NCBI GenBank assembly: GCA_028284225.1
Contig: JANQSD010000021.1
Coordinates: 62,001-126,000, forward strand
Source: Arenicellales bacterium
GTDB lineage: Bacteria; Pseudomonadota; Gammaproteobacteria; Arenicellales; JAHEKD01
Direction of reading: 5' to 3'
Length of the DNA stretch: 64,000 nucleotides
Part shown: positions 44,544 through 55,943 of the stretch, in pieces
Numbering within the stretch: the stretch's first letter is position 1
How the letters are laid out: every line of letters begins with the position of its first letter
The notes under the pieces: generated by a model
What the model saw: the letters and a program-made list of their open reading frames with translations, nothing else
Told to the model about the DNA's origin: nothing
Database searches by the model: none
Made by a program: the position numbers and the translations under genes

Positions 44544-45104
44544 TTTGCCCATCTTCCCTTATCTATCAATAATTTAGACTATTTATAGATCTATTTTAAT
44601 TTTAGCAAATACCGACCGGGGCTTAGATTAAATTTGTCCGCTTTCGAAACTGAAAAAACTTGGTGTGAAGGATATCGAATGCCGGAAATGAGTAAAACCA
44701 CCAATTGAGTCTTGTTTGCCCAAAGTAGTCATTTTTACTTCGATAAAAATTCTAACTTGCAAATAGGAACCAGTTTTCAACGCCTGGTGCAACGGCGAAA
44801 CATGTGGCGTTGAGTCCGATACGCGCACCGTGCGAGTTGTAAGCGGTTACTCAGAAACTTACTTTAAAACTGGCACAAACTTAGAAACTTTAGAAACTAG
44901 CCAGTATTGAGGTTTTTAGCGGCGCTAAACGCTGCATACTGATCTTGCTACTATTGGCGGAATGGCTTAAATACGATAATTGTAGATATGTGGTAAGCCT
45001 ACAGTCATATCTTTTAAAAAGAGATTAGATCAATCAAATTATATATGTTCTAATGGTAATTATTTAATACCAATATAACAATAATTTTTGTGTGAGCACC
45101 TGCA
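44544..45104. other. intergenic stretch between cassette array and TIR-like gene
   Basis: No convincing gene. A perfect 7-bp inverted repeat, CAACGCC (44779-44785) and GGCGTTG (44807-44813), has R-core-like ends (ACTCAAC on the minus strand) but at about 40 bp is shorter than known attC sites. Its right part is strongly AT-rich. A 66-codon minus-strand frame (44628-44828) has no ribosome binding site and no family resemblance. Confidence 0.4.
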
Positions 45105-46058
45105 TTGAGAACAAAATTACACAATGATAATAATAAATATATTTTCGTTAATATAGAAAAAGAATATCCTAAACCTCGTTCATATATTAGAAATGATGAA
45201 AATTTATCTACTGTAATCGGTGTATGCTTAATACTCTTCATAATAATCATTTTATTCATATATTTAGAAAAAAGAGCCATTATCCCTTTATTTCTCATAT
45301 TAATAGTTTTACTACCAAAATTTTCTAGATCTTGCATGGATGAAATCAAAAGCAAAATTCGTAATAAATACGTTAAAACAGACCAACATGTAAGAATAAC
45401 TACGAAAGAGGCCAAAAAAATAATTTGGAATGTATTTCTAGATCGTAAACCTGAGCTGTTTTTACTTTATTTAAGACAGTTTGCATCTCTAGATGCAAAA
45501 CAATATAGAAAAAACATGAAGAAAGAATATGATTTACTACAAAAATATTATAGTGGCCAGATAAGCTTTACCGATGTTCAACGAGAGTTCGGTTCTAATA
45601 TCTTTTTTGACAAGGGAATAGATTATGTTAATAGTGAACTACCGATAATCGGATTAGGAAGTGAAGATACAATTCCTGTTGCTAATACTAAAATGATGTA
45701 TGTTTTTATAAAGGATAAATATTGGAGAACTGTTGTCACAAAGTCATGTATAGCGTCCCACATTATATTTCTTAGGCCTAGTGTAAAATCAGGAACACAG
45801 TGGGAAATGACAACAATAATTAAGAACCAAGTATTTCTAAATAAAACTATATTTATCATTATGTCACCTGATGATTTAAGTGTACTAAAGCAACGTAATA
45901 TGAACGGACTTGAACGAATAAAATTTGATGAAGCTGCAACGAGTCCGCTGTTTATAAACTACCCGCTTACAAAAAAGTTAAGCCCAATTGTTGCGAAAAC
46001 AGGAACCGAACGTAATTTATTAGAAGATCGCGTAATTAGAAAATTTAAAAACACCTGA
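45105..46058 (+). CDS. membrane-anchored TIR-like domain protein
   Basis: The 317-residue product has two transmembrane helices (about 36-53 and 58-71), then a soluble domain from about 115. This domain shows the pattern of an unnamed TIR-like bacterial family: LFLLYLRQFASLD, then ELPIIGLGSEDTIPVA, YVFIKDKYWRTVV, IIFLRPSVKSGTQWEM. E234 of the WEM motif sits where TIR-fold enzymes carry the catalytic glutamate. Such proteins are suspected NAD-consuming or signalling effectors in bacterial defence; that is inference. Start is a TTG with no good ribosome binding site, so the true N-terminus is uncertain. GC is near 30%, far below the core genes, suggesting acquisition. Confidence 0.6.
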   Translation: MRTKLHNDNNKYIFVNIEKEYPKPRSYIRNDENLSTVIGVCLILFIIIILFIYLEKRAIIPLFLILIVLLPKFSRSCMDEIKSKIRNKYVKTDQHVRITTKEAKKIIWNVFLDRKPELFLLYLRQFASLDAKQYRKNMKKEYDLLQKYYSGQISFTDVQREFGSNIFFDKGIDYVNSELPIIGLGSEDTIPVANTKMMYVFIKDKYWRTVVTKSCIASHIIFLRPSVKSGTQWEMTTIIKNQVFLNKTIFIIMSPDDLSVLKQRNMNGLERIKFDEAATSPLFINYPLTKKLSPIVAKTGTERNLLEDRVIRKFKNT

Positions 46059-46715
46059 TTACCTTCTCCCGTAAAATATTACAGTTTAAAAGTAAAGAAT
46101 TCTGGCAAAATTAACCAATAATTTAAGCTCATTGCAAAAATTAATGCCAATAAAAACCCAGGGCATTAGAAATATCAAACCTTTAAAATTTAATTTCCAC
46201 ATCAGAATGAGTACCATTAGCATAAATACATACTACCAAAACATACTTGCGCTGGTAATTATCAATTCAACTATTGAATACTGAATACCTATGAAATTAT
46301 TGGCTACGAACACAATTATCGGCAAGATTATTATTTTAAAGTAAATCAAAGTATGTTAGCCGGTTAGTTGGATCCATATTATTAATTTGTCCGCTTTTAG
46401 GTGAAATTTTGCAAATAGAATAACTTGACGGACGACTCAGAAGAGTATGAATTTGACAAATATAATAGATCAGACAACAACTGATCGACTTGAATAGTTC
46501 CACACCTCGGTTTGTTCCGCTGACTCATTGACGAGTTGATATGTGTGATGAACCCTTGAATCTGCTCTTACAATAAGTAATCATTTGAGCTGAGCTTATC
46601 TTGGGTGATCAAATTTGAAATAGACTGGCTTGTAATTCATTATTTAGAATTGCTTCATCAATTTTAGATTAGGATCTTCGATCGATTAATTACAGATTTA
46701 TATATTTAATAAGCC
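46059..46715. other. AT-rich gap of 657 bp
   Basis: No intact gene. It includes a probable membrane-protein remnant (46086-46355, minus). The 14-mer AATTTGTCCGCTTT at 46384 also occurs at 44631, so the two copies flank the TIR-like gene. The rest is low-complexity AT-rich sequence. Confidence 0.5.
46086..46355 (-). pseudogene. possible membrane transporter remnant
   Basis: On the minus strand one frame reads as two hydrophobic blocks separated by a TAG stop: LIYFKIIILPIIVFVANNF...VELIITSASMFW, then FMLMVLILMWK and LIFLMPWVFIGINF. The first block recalls the helix-loop-helix of auxin-efflux-type (AEC) carriers, but the match is weak. There is no start codon for the first part. It may be a decayed gene end or chance in AT-rich DNA. 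Confidence 0.25.
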
Positions 46716-47567
46716 TTAATTGCGCTTTAAATCCAGATCAATAAATAAACGTTTTAAAAAAGCAGAAACCACTTTGATGCGTTTCAGATGCCGCATTTGC
46801 GGATGGATTAATAACCACAACTCTCGCGATAAGACATTTGTGTAATTCGGATCGCGTACCAATTCAGGTTCATTTTTCATCACATAATCGGGTAATAGGC
46901 TACGCCCATAACCATTGTGCACAGCTTCGAGTGCTGTTTGTGCATCATCAACAAACAGCTGTTGGTTGCGACTATGATTTTTATTCAACCACTTTGCCTG
47001 AGGTAAAGATAATCTTTCTTCGGCATACCCGATCCAGGGCAAGTGCTGCGGTTGTGCGCCATTAAGATGGTATGCTGAATAACTTAGATCAGTCATTTTT
47101 ACACAAACAGCTATCCCTGATGCCGGTCGGTTGAACCTGAGCGCCATGTCAGTTTGACGCTTGGAAAAGCTGAAATTCTCAGCCGAGCTAATCAACTCTA
47201 TTTCCAAACCAGCTTGTTTGTTTAGCAATAATCCGATATTTTTTGACAATATTTTGTTCATTAATAAAGGCACTGCGGTTATTCGTACCCTGCCCTGGCA
47301 TTTAGTATCCGCAGAGTCGATTTGCTCGGTTGCGGCTAAAACAGATGATTCAATTTGCTCTGCACTTTCTACCAGCTGTTCTCCGGCCTGGCTTGGAATC
47401 AGTCGATTTTGTTGACGGAAAAACAATATCACTCCGAGTTGCTGCTCGATAATTTTCAAGCGGCGACTGACGGTAGTCTGATCAACATTTAGATCTTTAG
47501 CAGCCAAGCTCAGCGTTCCCGCCCGCGAGATAGCAAGAACATATTTCATATCATTCCAGTCAATCAT
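46716..47567 (-). CDS. LysR family transcriptional regulator
   Basis: This 283-residue regulator has the N-terminal helix-turn-helix (IDWNDMKYVLAISRAGTLSLAAKDLNVDQTTVSRRLK region) and a substrate-binding domain. ATG at 47567 gives the family-typical start MIDWND; earlier in-frame ATGs (47582, 47603) have no ribosome binding site. It is divergent from a beta-carbonic anhydrase-like gene, 98 bp away, and may regulate it. Confidence 0.88.
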   Translation of the reverse strand: MIDWNDMKYVLAISRAGTLSLAAKDLNVDQTTVSRRLKIIEQQLGVILFFRQQNRLIPSQAGEQLVESAEQIESSVLAATEQIDSADTKCQGRVRITAVPLLMNKILSKNIGLLLNKQAGLEIELISSAENFSFSKRQTDMALRFNRPASGIAVCVKMTDLSYSAYHLNGAQPQHLPWIGYAEERLSLPQAKWLNKNHSRNQQLFVDDAQTALEAVHNGYGRSLLPDYVMKNEPELVRDPNYTNVLSRELWLLIHPQMRHLKRIKVVSAFLKRLFIDLDLKRN

Positions 47568-47665
47568 GGTAAATATCTGCATTTTTACAGAATAACTATG
47601 CAATTATACAGAAGTAATCTGCTTTTCTACCTATTAAACTATACTTTTTAACCTGTGAGACTGAT

Positions 47666-48244
47666 ATGAACTGGCTTGAGACTTTGGTGGATAGTAATAA
47701 AAATTTCGTTAGTGCTATTAACATAAATGACCTCCCCACCCAGAGGCAACCCTGCCGATATGCGATGATTACCTGTATGGACCCTAGAATAAACTTAGAT
47801 GCCCTGGGCATACATCCATTTAACAATGCTGGTGAAATTCAGTCTCAGGTAAGAATAATTCGTACCCTTGGTGCCCGTGTTGACGAACGCTCACTGGCTG
47901 TTGCTATTCATCTTGCAGGAGTTCAAGAAGTCGCTGTAGTAATGCATACAGACTGTGGTTGTTGTCTTGCCTGGAACAAAATAAATACAATTATTGACAA
48001 TTTATCGGAGTTTCTGCCTCAAGATAAACTTCATTCTTTGCAAACACAAATCGGTGAATTGAATGAGCAAAACCTTAGAACCTGGTTAAAAGCGTTCCCG
48101 GATCCTTATGCTGCTGTTGTTGAAGAAACTCGCTTGATTAAAGACATGGCTTTTGTCCATGAGCAATTCATCGTTCATGGATTGGTCTATAACCTGGCCA
48201 GCGGCAAAGTAGATGTTGTTGTTAACGGCTACCAACAATGTTAG
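47666..48244 (+). CDS. beta-carbonic anhydrase-like protein
   Basis: The 192-residue product shows the zinc ligands of beta-carbonic anhydrases: C37 in ITCMDPR with the D39-R41 dyad, then H94 and C97 in HTDCGCC. These enzymes interconvert CO2 and bicarbonate in the cytoplasm. It is somewhat shorter than typical enzymes and closer to the small actinobacterial-type group. It is divergent from a LysR regulator and converges with gyrB. Confidence 0.85.
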   Translation: MNWLETLVDSNKNFVSAININDLPTQRQPCRYAMITCMDPRINLDALGIHPFNNAGEIQSQVRIIRTLGARVDERSLAVAIHLAGVQEVAVVMHTDCGCCLAWNKINTIIDNLSEFLPQDKLHSLQTQIGELNEQNLRTWLKAFPDPYAAVVEETRLIKDMAFVHEQFIVHGLVYNLASGKVDVVVNGYQQC

Positions 48245-48307
48245 AACCCATCTCAAAATGCCTGCGCTTGTTAAAACATCGCTCGACTAGTTTGTGATGG
48301 ATTCTAG

Positions 48308-50743
<2,436 letters not shown>

Positions 50744-50806
50744 TCAAGGTGTTGAAATTTTAACATTTTTCTGGGTTTTTATCCCAAAAATGATTGTTAA
50801 GCAGTA

Positions 50807-50822
50807 GGTTTCACGTGGAACA
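50807..50822. promoter_or_regulatory. parS-like site 1
   Basis: GGTTTCACGTGGAACA matches the parS consensus TGTTTCACGTGAAACA at 14 of 16 positions, with the central CACGTG intact. It lies between dnaN and gyrB, 21 bp from a second copy. ParB would bind here to organise origin segregation. Confidence 0.8.
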
Positions 50823-50842
50823 ACATACAACGATTTTTTCAA

Positions 50843-50858
50843 TGTTCCACGTGAAACA
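50843..50858. promoter_or_regulatory. parS-like site 2
   Basis: TGTTCCACGTGAAACA matches the parS consensus at 15 of 16 positions. With site 1 it forms a pair in opposite orientation of the non-palindromic base, about 20 bp upstream of the dnaN stop-side region and close to the presumed origin. Confidence 0.88.
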
Positions 50859-50878
50859 TTAAATTTCAAAGGAAATAA

Positions 50879-51988
50879 TTAAAGCCTCATTGGCATAACA
50901 AGATATTTAGTTTTTGAGTCCTTAGGCTCGTTTAATGTACAACTACTATTACCATCCTTAACGCTTAGCTCTACGTCATCACTGTCTAATACTTTTAGTA
51001 TGTCCATTAAATAATTAACATTGAAGCCTATTTCTAAATCTGGCCCTGTATAACCATCTATAGCCATCTCATCTGTGGCCTCTTCCTGTTCTGGGTTGTT
51101 AGATGCAACATTCATTACAGAATTAGCCAGCTTTAATCGCACTCCTCTGAATTTATCATTGGTCAATATAGATGCTCGTAGCAATGTCTGGTAAAAGCTT
51201 GTGCGATCAAGATTTACTTTAACAGGTAATTTAGCTGCCATCACAGATTTATAGTCGGGGAATTTCCCATCTATAAGCTTTGAAGTAAAAATAATCTCGC
51301 CAATAGTAAAACGAATATGGTGGTCATTCAGCTCCACAGTAATATCGTCCTGAGTGGACGATAACAAACGGTTTAATTCCGTTATTGCTTTTCTAGGCAC
51401 AATCGACTGTCTTGGTTCATCTGCCTCTGTAGCACTTATTTTTGATTCGCTCTTCGAAAGCCGATGACCATCTGTTGCGACACTGACCAATTTATCTTTT
51501 GTGATTTCAAATAGCAGCCCATTCAAGTAATATCTTACATCCTGTTGTGCCATAGAAAATGAAGTATTATCAATAAGTTGCTTTAACTCTGATTGACTTA
51601 TTGTAAAGCGTTCCTGCCAGTTTTGGGTCTCAATTCTAGGGAAATCAGAGCTGGGCAATGTTTGCAGTGAGAATCGAGATTTATTCGCACTGATTAGTAC
51701 TTTACTCTTATCTTGCTCCAGTGTTATTTCGGCGTTTTCTGGTAATGCTCGACAAATATCTAAAAACTTTTGCGCTGTAAGCGTACATTCTCCATCTGTA
51801 TCAGACTTAACATCGTTGATTGATGTAGTAATTTCAACTTCTAAATCAGTACCCGTTAACCACAAAGTCCCCTTTTCTATTTTTAAAAATACATTAGCTA
51901 GAATCGGTAAGGTTTGACGTCTTTCGACAACACTATTTACATATGTTAGTGGCTGAAGAATCCTTTCTCTTTCTATTAATAATTTCAT
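50879..51988 (-). CDS. dnaN: DNA polymerase III subunit beta (sliding clamp)
   Basis: The 369-residue sliding clamp encircles DNA and tethers polymerase III. It has the three-domain clamp pattern: MKLLIERERILQPLTYVNSVVERRQTLPIL at the start, SDFPRIE in domain 2, and the C-terminal hydrophobic-cleft ending YLVMPMRL. It is the second gene after dnaA, separated from it by a 204-bp spacer full of DnaA boxes. Confidence 0.98.
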   Translation of the reverse strand: MKLLIERERILQPLTYVNSVVERRQTLPILANVFLKIEKGTLWLTGTDLEVEITTSINDVKSDTDGECTLTAQKFLDICRALPENAEITLEQDKSKVLISANKSRFSLQTLPSSDFPRIETQNWQERFTISQSELKQLIDNTSFSMAQQDVRYYLNGLLFEITKDKLVSVATDGHRLSKSESKISATEADEPRQSIVPRKAITELNRLLSSTQDDITVELNDHHIRFTIGEIIFTSKLIDGKFPDYKSVMAAKLPVKVNLDRTSFYQTLLRASILTNDKFRGVRLKLANSVMNVASNNPEQEEATDEMAIDGYTGPDLEIGFNVNYLMDILKVLDSDDVELSVKDGNSSCTLNEPKDSKTKYLVMPMRL

Positions 51989-52205
51989 ATATATATTCCG
52001 ATTGTGTTTATTAGTCCTGTAGATAACTTAAGTTAGTCACTAATCATTAAGAAAAACAGTAATTTATATAAACTTAACCTGTGGATAACTAATGTAATTA
52101 AATTGTATAACTTTTCAGAAAAACTGTATAACTCGTGTAAGCGTACAAAGCAAGCCTTCTATCCACAGAAATATACACATTTATTAGACAAGTTATCCAC
52201 TTAAT
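51989..52205. other. oriC: candidate replication origin (oriC) between dnaA and dnaN
   Basis: The AT-rich spacer holds several DnaA boxes: a perfect TTATCCACA (minus strand, 52080-52088) and three one-mismatch boxes, TTATCTACA (minus, 52018-52026), CTATCCACA (plus, 52159-52167) and TTATCCACT (plus, 52193-52201). The last overlaps the dnaA stop codon. TGTATAAC-type weak boxes recur at 52103 and 52124. The strand switch of core genes a little further right supports an origin here. The other candidate, between dnaA and rpmH, has no such box. Confidence 0.75.
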
Positions 52206-53509
52206 AGATTGATAAGGTTTTCATAATCTTCAGAGACTTTAGCATCTGTTTTTCTTAGTTCATCTATTTTGCGGCATGCATGTAACACAGTTGTATGGTC
52301 TCTACCGCCAAATTCTTCCCCTATTTCCGGCAGGCTTGAATTGGTTAATTCTTTACTCAGCCTCATAGCAATCTGTCTGGCCCTGGCGATAGGTTGATTA
52401 CGTTTTTTGGCGCCGAGATCTGCAATTCTGATCTTGAAATATTCGGCAACACTTTTTTGAATATTCTGAATAGTTATTTTACGTTCCTGAAAAACCAGTA
52501 TATCTTTCAATGCGTTACGTGCCATATCAACGTCAATCTTGCGTCCTGCAAACTTTGCGTCAGCATTAATTCTATTCAAGGCCCCTTCTAATTCGCGTAC
52601 ATTTGATCGAATTTGCTTGGCCACAAAGTATGCGACTTCCTCGCTAAGTTCTATGCCCATTTGCTTGGCTTTCTTATTTAAAATAGCAACTCTGGTTTCA
52701 AACTCAGGCGGATCGATCGGAACCGCTAGCCCCATACTAAACCTGGAAATTAAACGTTCTTCAACTCCGCCTAATTCTTTAGGCATGCTATCACTGGTGA
52801 TGATGATTTGACTGTTTAACTCCATTAAGGAATTGAAAGTATGAAAAAATTCCTCCTGAGACCCCTTTTTTTCGGCAAAAAATTGAATGTCATCAATCAT
52901 TAATGCATCTAAAGAACGATAAAAGTTCTTAAACTGATTCATGGTGCCCTGCTGTATATGACGAACATAATCGGCTACGAATCGTTCTGAATGAACATAA
53001 CAGACCCTGGCATTGGTATTATTAGCCACAATTTGATTACCCACTGCTTGCATTAAATGGGTTTTACCGAGTCCGACACCGCCGTAAAAAAATAATGGAT
53101 TATAATCTCGGCTACCCGGGTTTTTACTCACCTGTAACGCGGCCGCTCTGGCGATTTGATTTGATTTACCTTGTACATGATTATCGAAAGTAAATGCCTG
53201 ATTAAGATTGTTATGGCTTTGCTGTCGCTTGTAAGGTATTGATTTAGAATTACTAATTTTAGTTTTAACTGCCCTGCCACCGACTTCGAAATCGACCATA
53301 ATGCTTTGACTGGTCAACATGGCGACCAATTCGATGATACGTTGTGAATGGTTTTTGATTATTTGGTCTTTAACAAACTTATTGGGTGCCAACAGCATTA
53401 ATGTGTTGTTATGTTGTTGTGAATGAAGCGGTTTTATCCAAGTGTTAAAATCATCGGTGGTGAGTTCACTTTTTAAAGTGTCAAGACATTTATCCCATAG
53501 TGCGCTCAT
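52193..53509 (-). CDS. dnaA: chromosomal replication initiator DnaA
   Basis: DnaA opens the origin. The 438-residue protein has domain I (ALWDKCLDTLKSELTTDDFNTWI), a rather short linker, the AAA+ domain III (Walker A GGVGLGKTHL, Walker B ALMIDDIQFF) and the DNA-binding domain IV with the signature GGRDHTTVLHACRKI. The ATG at 53509 matches the family. The last DnaA box overlaps its stop codon. It runs opposite to rpmH, with a 243-bp intergenic region that shows no DnaA boxes. Confidence 0.98.
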   Translation of the reverse strand: MSALWDKCLDTLKSELTTDDFNTWIKPLHSQQHNNTLMLLAPNKFVKDQIIKNHSQRIIELVAMLTSQSIMVDFEVGGRAVKTKISNSKSIPYKRQQSHNNLNQAFTFDNHVQGKSNQIARAAALQVSKNPGSRDYNPLFFYGGVGLGKTHLMQAVGNQIVANNTNARVCYVHSERFVADYVRHIQQGTMNQFKNFYRSLDALMIDDIQFFAEKKGSQEEFFHTFNSLMELNSQIIITSDSMPKELGGVEERLISRFSMGLAVPIDPPEFETRVAILNKKAKQMGIELSEEVAYFVAKQIRSNVRELEGALNRINADAKFAGRKIDVDMARNALKDILVFQERKITIQNIQKSVAEYFKIRIADLGAKKRNQPIARARQIAMRLSKELTNSSLPEIGEEFGGRDHTTVLHACRKIDELRKTDAKVSEDYENLINLLSG

Positions 53510-53664
53510 CAGTGGTTTTTCAAGGTCAAAAGATTAATAAAAAGGGGGTTAATTATACTTATTGTTTTGGCAAAATTTCATAGTAAAAAAAAGCACACTA
53601 AACCACTATATATTGTGTTTTAACTATAAATAAACAGGGTTAAGCGATTAACTTATAAAAGCGA

Positions 53665-53693
53665 TTGACAAATAGCACAAAAACCAATAGTTT
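53665..53693 (+). promoter_or_regulatory. candidate promoter for rpmH-rnpA
   Basis: TTGACA at 53665-53670 is followed after 17 bp by TAGTTT at 53688-53693, a consensus -35 with a moderate -10. It lies about 60 bp upstream of rpmH. Confidence 0.5.
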
Positions 53694-53752
53694 TGCCAGT
53701 CTTTTTGACTAGAGCGTAGCGTCAAACGTAACTAAACTTACAGGATCCAACG

Positions 53753-53887
53753 ATGAAAAGAACATTTCAGCCAAGTGTAATCAAGCGCAAGCGAACACAT
53801 GGTTTTCGCGCACGAATGAAAACCCGAGGTGGTCGCGCAGTTATTAATGCCAGACGAGCAAAAGGCCGAGCCCGATTATCTGCCTGA
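53753..53887 (+). CDS. rpmH: ribosomal protein bL34
   Basis: A 44-residue, extremely basic protein ([18 protein letters not shown]... to ARLSA) is the large-subunit ribosomal protein L34. The start is ATG at 53753 with GGA six bases upstream. It is too short for many ORF screens. The rnpA start lies inside it, so the reading frames overlap by about 40 bases. Confidence 0.98.
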   Translation: MKRTFQPSVIKRKRTHGFRARMKTRGGRAVINARRAKGRARLSA

Positions 53888-54266
53888 CGGGCAACAGATT
53901 ACAAAGGAATTGAAACAAGCCGAAAACACAGGCTTTGATAAATCAAAAAGGCTGCTCAATTCTCGTCAGTACCAACATGTACTGCGCCAAGGTAGAACAT
54001 ATCGAAATCCTTTGTTTATAATGGTTTCGAAACCAAACACAAGGCAAACAGGGCGATTAGGCATTACTGTATCGAAAAAGGTGTCAAAGCGAGCAGTAGA
54101 TCGAAACAGACTAAAACGCTTAATTCGTGAATCATTTCGTAAATTACAGTTAAGTTTACCTAACAATGATTTTATTATTATCGCGCGCAGCAACGCAGCA
54201 CATGCAGACAATCGAACCATTAACCATACCTTGACTCAAATGTGGAACAAGCTTGCCAGGCAATAA
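53847..54266 (+). CDS. rnpA: ribonuclease P protein component
   Basis: RnpA binds RNase P RNA for tRNA 5' processing. The core begins [20 protein letters not shown] and includes the RNR motif in [11 protein letters not shown]. From the ATG at 53847 the protein is 139 residues, with about 28 extra N-terminal residues rich in acidic amino acids that are not typical. That start lies inside rpmH in another frame; GTG or TTG codons just before the core lack proper ribosome binding sites. It ends three bases before yidC, leaving no room for yidD. Confidence 0.9.
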   Translation: MPDEQKAEPDYLPDGQQITKELKQAENTGFDKSKRLLNSRQYQHVLRQGRTYRNPLFIMVSKPNTRQTGRLGITVSKKVSKRAVDRNRLKRLIRESFRKLQLSLPNNDFIIIARSNAAHADNRTINHTLTQMWNKLARQ

Positions 54267-54269
54267 AAC

Positions 54270-55931
54270 ATGCAGTTAGAAATCCGAAAAATTATTTTAA
54301 TTGGTTTATTAGCCTTTATTAGCATCACGTTGTTTCAACGTTGGACTATTTTCCAACAAGAGCAACTTGCGGCCCAGGCGCCTAAATTGACTGAAAACGG
54401 TCAGCCTATAGATGAAGAAATTCCTCAAACGCCAGAAGAGGCTCAACCGGCTATAGACATTGAGGACGTACCACAAGGTGAGCAGGCTGTGTCAGCAGGG
54501 CAGGTAGTAAAAGTTAAAACTGACTTGATCATCGCCGAAATTGACCTGAACGGCGGCAATATTACGCGATTAGACTTAATTGAGCATCCTGTTAGTGTAG
54601 AACAACCAGACCAACCCTTTGAATTACTCAAATCCGGCGGCGCGGATGTTTTTACCGCACAAACCGGATTGATTGGCAAACAACAAAGAGAATATCCAAA
54701 CCATAAAACCGTTTTTCAGGCTGAAAAAACCGAATATGAGCTTCAATCCGGTAACAATGACTTACAAGTCAAGTTAACTTGGACAGCTTCGGATAAGGTG
54801 GTTTATCACAAAATATTCTCGTTCAAGCGCAACAGCTATAACGTAGATATTAATTTTGAAGTCGACAATAAATCAGCAACAGACTGGCAAGGTTTTTTAT
54901 ACGCACAGTTTCAGCGATCTAATGTGCAAACAGAACAATTTGGCTTATTTGGATCACCGACCTATAAGGGCGGGGTAATTTACGAGCCGGCTGAAAAATA
55001 TCAGAAGATTGATTTTGGTGAAATCGAAGATAATAAACTAAATATTGTCACTGACAGCGGCTGGGTAGGGATGATTCAGCATTATTTTGTGGGTGCCTGG
55101 TTACCACAGGGGCAAGGTCCGTTTCAGTTCTATAGCAAAAGAATTAATAGATCTGGCCAGCCGCTGTATAACATCGGTTATAAAACCACAACACCGTTAA
55201 CCATCGCCAGTGAAGCCCAGGGTGAATTAGGTGCAAAAGCCTATATCGGTACCAAAGAGCAAGATCGACTTAATGCACAGGACATAGAGGGGTTAATTTT
55301 AACGGTTGACTACGGTTGGTTGACTATTATTGCTTCGCCCATGTTCAAGGTCATGAACTGGATTTACAAATACGTGCAGAACTGGGGCTGGACAATAGTC
55401 ATTGTGACGATTTTGCTTAAATTAGTGTTCTTCCCATTGTCTGCAGCCAGTTACAAGTCAATGGCGAAAATGAAAAAATTCCAGCCACGTTTAATGACAT
55501 TGCGTGAGCGCTATGGCGATGACAGACAAAAGCTCAATATGGAAATGATGAAGCTTTATAAGCAGGAAAAAATCAATCCCATGGGCGGTTGTCTGCCGAT
55601 ATTGATCCAAATTCCTGTATTTATTGCCTTGTACTGGGTGCTACTTGAGAGTGTCGAATTGCGCCAGGCGCCATTTATCGGTTGGATAAAAGATTTATCA
55701 CTCAAAGACCCGTTTTATGTATTGCCGGTGTTATATGGCGCCAGCATGTTTGTTATGCAAAAATTAAATCCGGCTCCGATTGATCCAATCCAGCAACGTG
55801 TAATGCAGGCGTTACCGATCGTATTTACTTTTTTATTCCTTTGGTTTCCGGCTGGTTTGGTGCTCTACTGGTTGGTCAATAATATCTTGTCGATGGCGCA
55901 ACAGTGGTACATCACTAAAAAATATTCTTAA
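54270..55931 (+). CDS. yidC: membrane protein insertase YidC
   Basis: The 553-residue insertase has an N-terminal transmembrane helix (about 6-22), the large periplasmic beta domain (about 60-340) and the Oxa1-type core with five helices (PMFKVMNWIYKYVQNWGWTIVIV, then QIPVFIALYWVLLESV). Length and order match gammaproteobacterial YidC. It inserts and folds inner-membrane proteins. It lies between rnpA and mnmE in the standard order, but yidD is missing. Confidence 0.97.
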   Translation: MQLEIRKIILIGLLAFISITLFQRWTIFQQEQLAAQAPKLTENGQPIDEEIPQTPEEAQPAIDIEDVPQGEQAVSAGQVVKVKTDLIIAEIDLNGGNITRLDLIEHPVSVEQPDQPFELLKSGGADVFTAQTGLIGKQQREYPNHKTVFQAEKTEYELQSGNNDLQVKLTWTASDKVVYHKIFSFKRNSYNVDINFEVDNKSATDWQGFLYAQFQRSNVQTEQFGLFGSPTYKGGVIYEPAEKYQKIDFGEIEDNKLNIVTDSGWVGMIQHYFVGAWLPQGQGPFQFYSKRINRSGQPLYNIGYKTTTPLTIASEAQGELGAKAYIGTKEQDRLNAQDIEGLILTVDYGWLTIIASPMFKVMNWIYKYVQNWGWTIVIVTILLKLVFFPLSAASYKSMAKMKKFQPRLMTLRERYGDDRQKLNMEMMKLYKQEKINPMGGCLPILIQIPVFIALYWVLLESVELRQAPFIGWIKDLSLKDPFYVLPVLYGASMFVMQKLNPAPIDPIQQRVMQALPIVFTFLFLWFPAGLVLYWLVNNILSMAQQWYITKKYS

Positions 55932-55943
55932 AGAACAATATCA

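Noticed and set aside
44779..44813. Inverted repeat CAACGCC/GGCGTTG with core-like ends
   Set aside because: It resembles an attC site but at about 40 bp is shorter than known sites, and no cassette ORF adjoins it.
44628..44828. 66-codon minus-strand frame
   Set aside because: No ribosome binding site, no family resemblance, and it overlaps the short inverted repeat; probably chance.
44631..46397. Repeated 14-mer AATTTGTCCGCTTT flanking the TIR-like gene
   Set aside because: It could suggest an insertion with direct repeats, but 14 bp in AT-rich DNA is weak and similar TGTCCGCTTT motifs are common intergenic sequence in proteobacteria.
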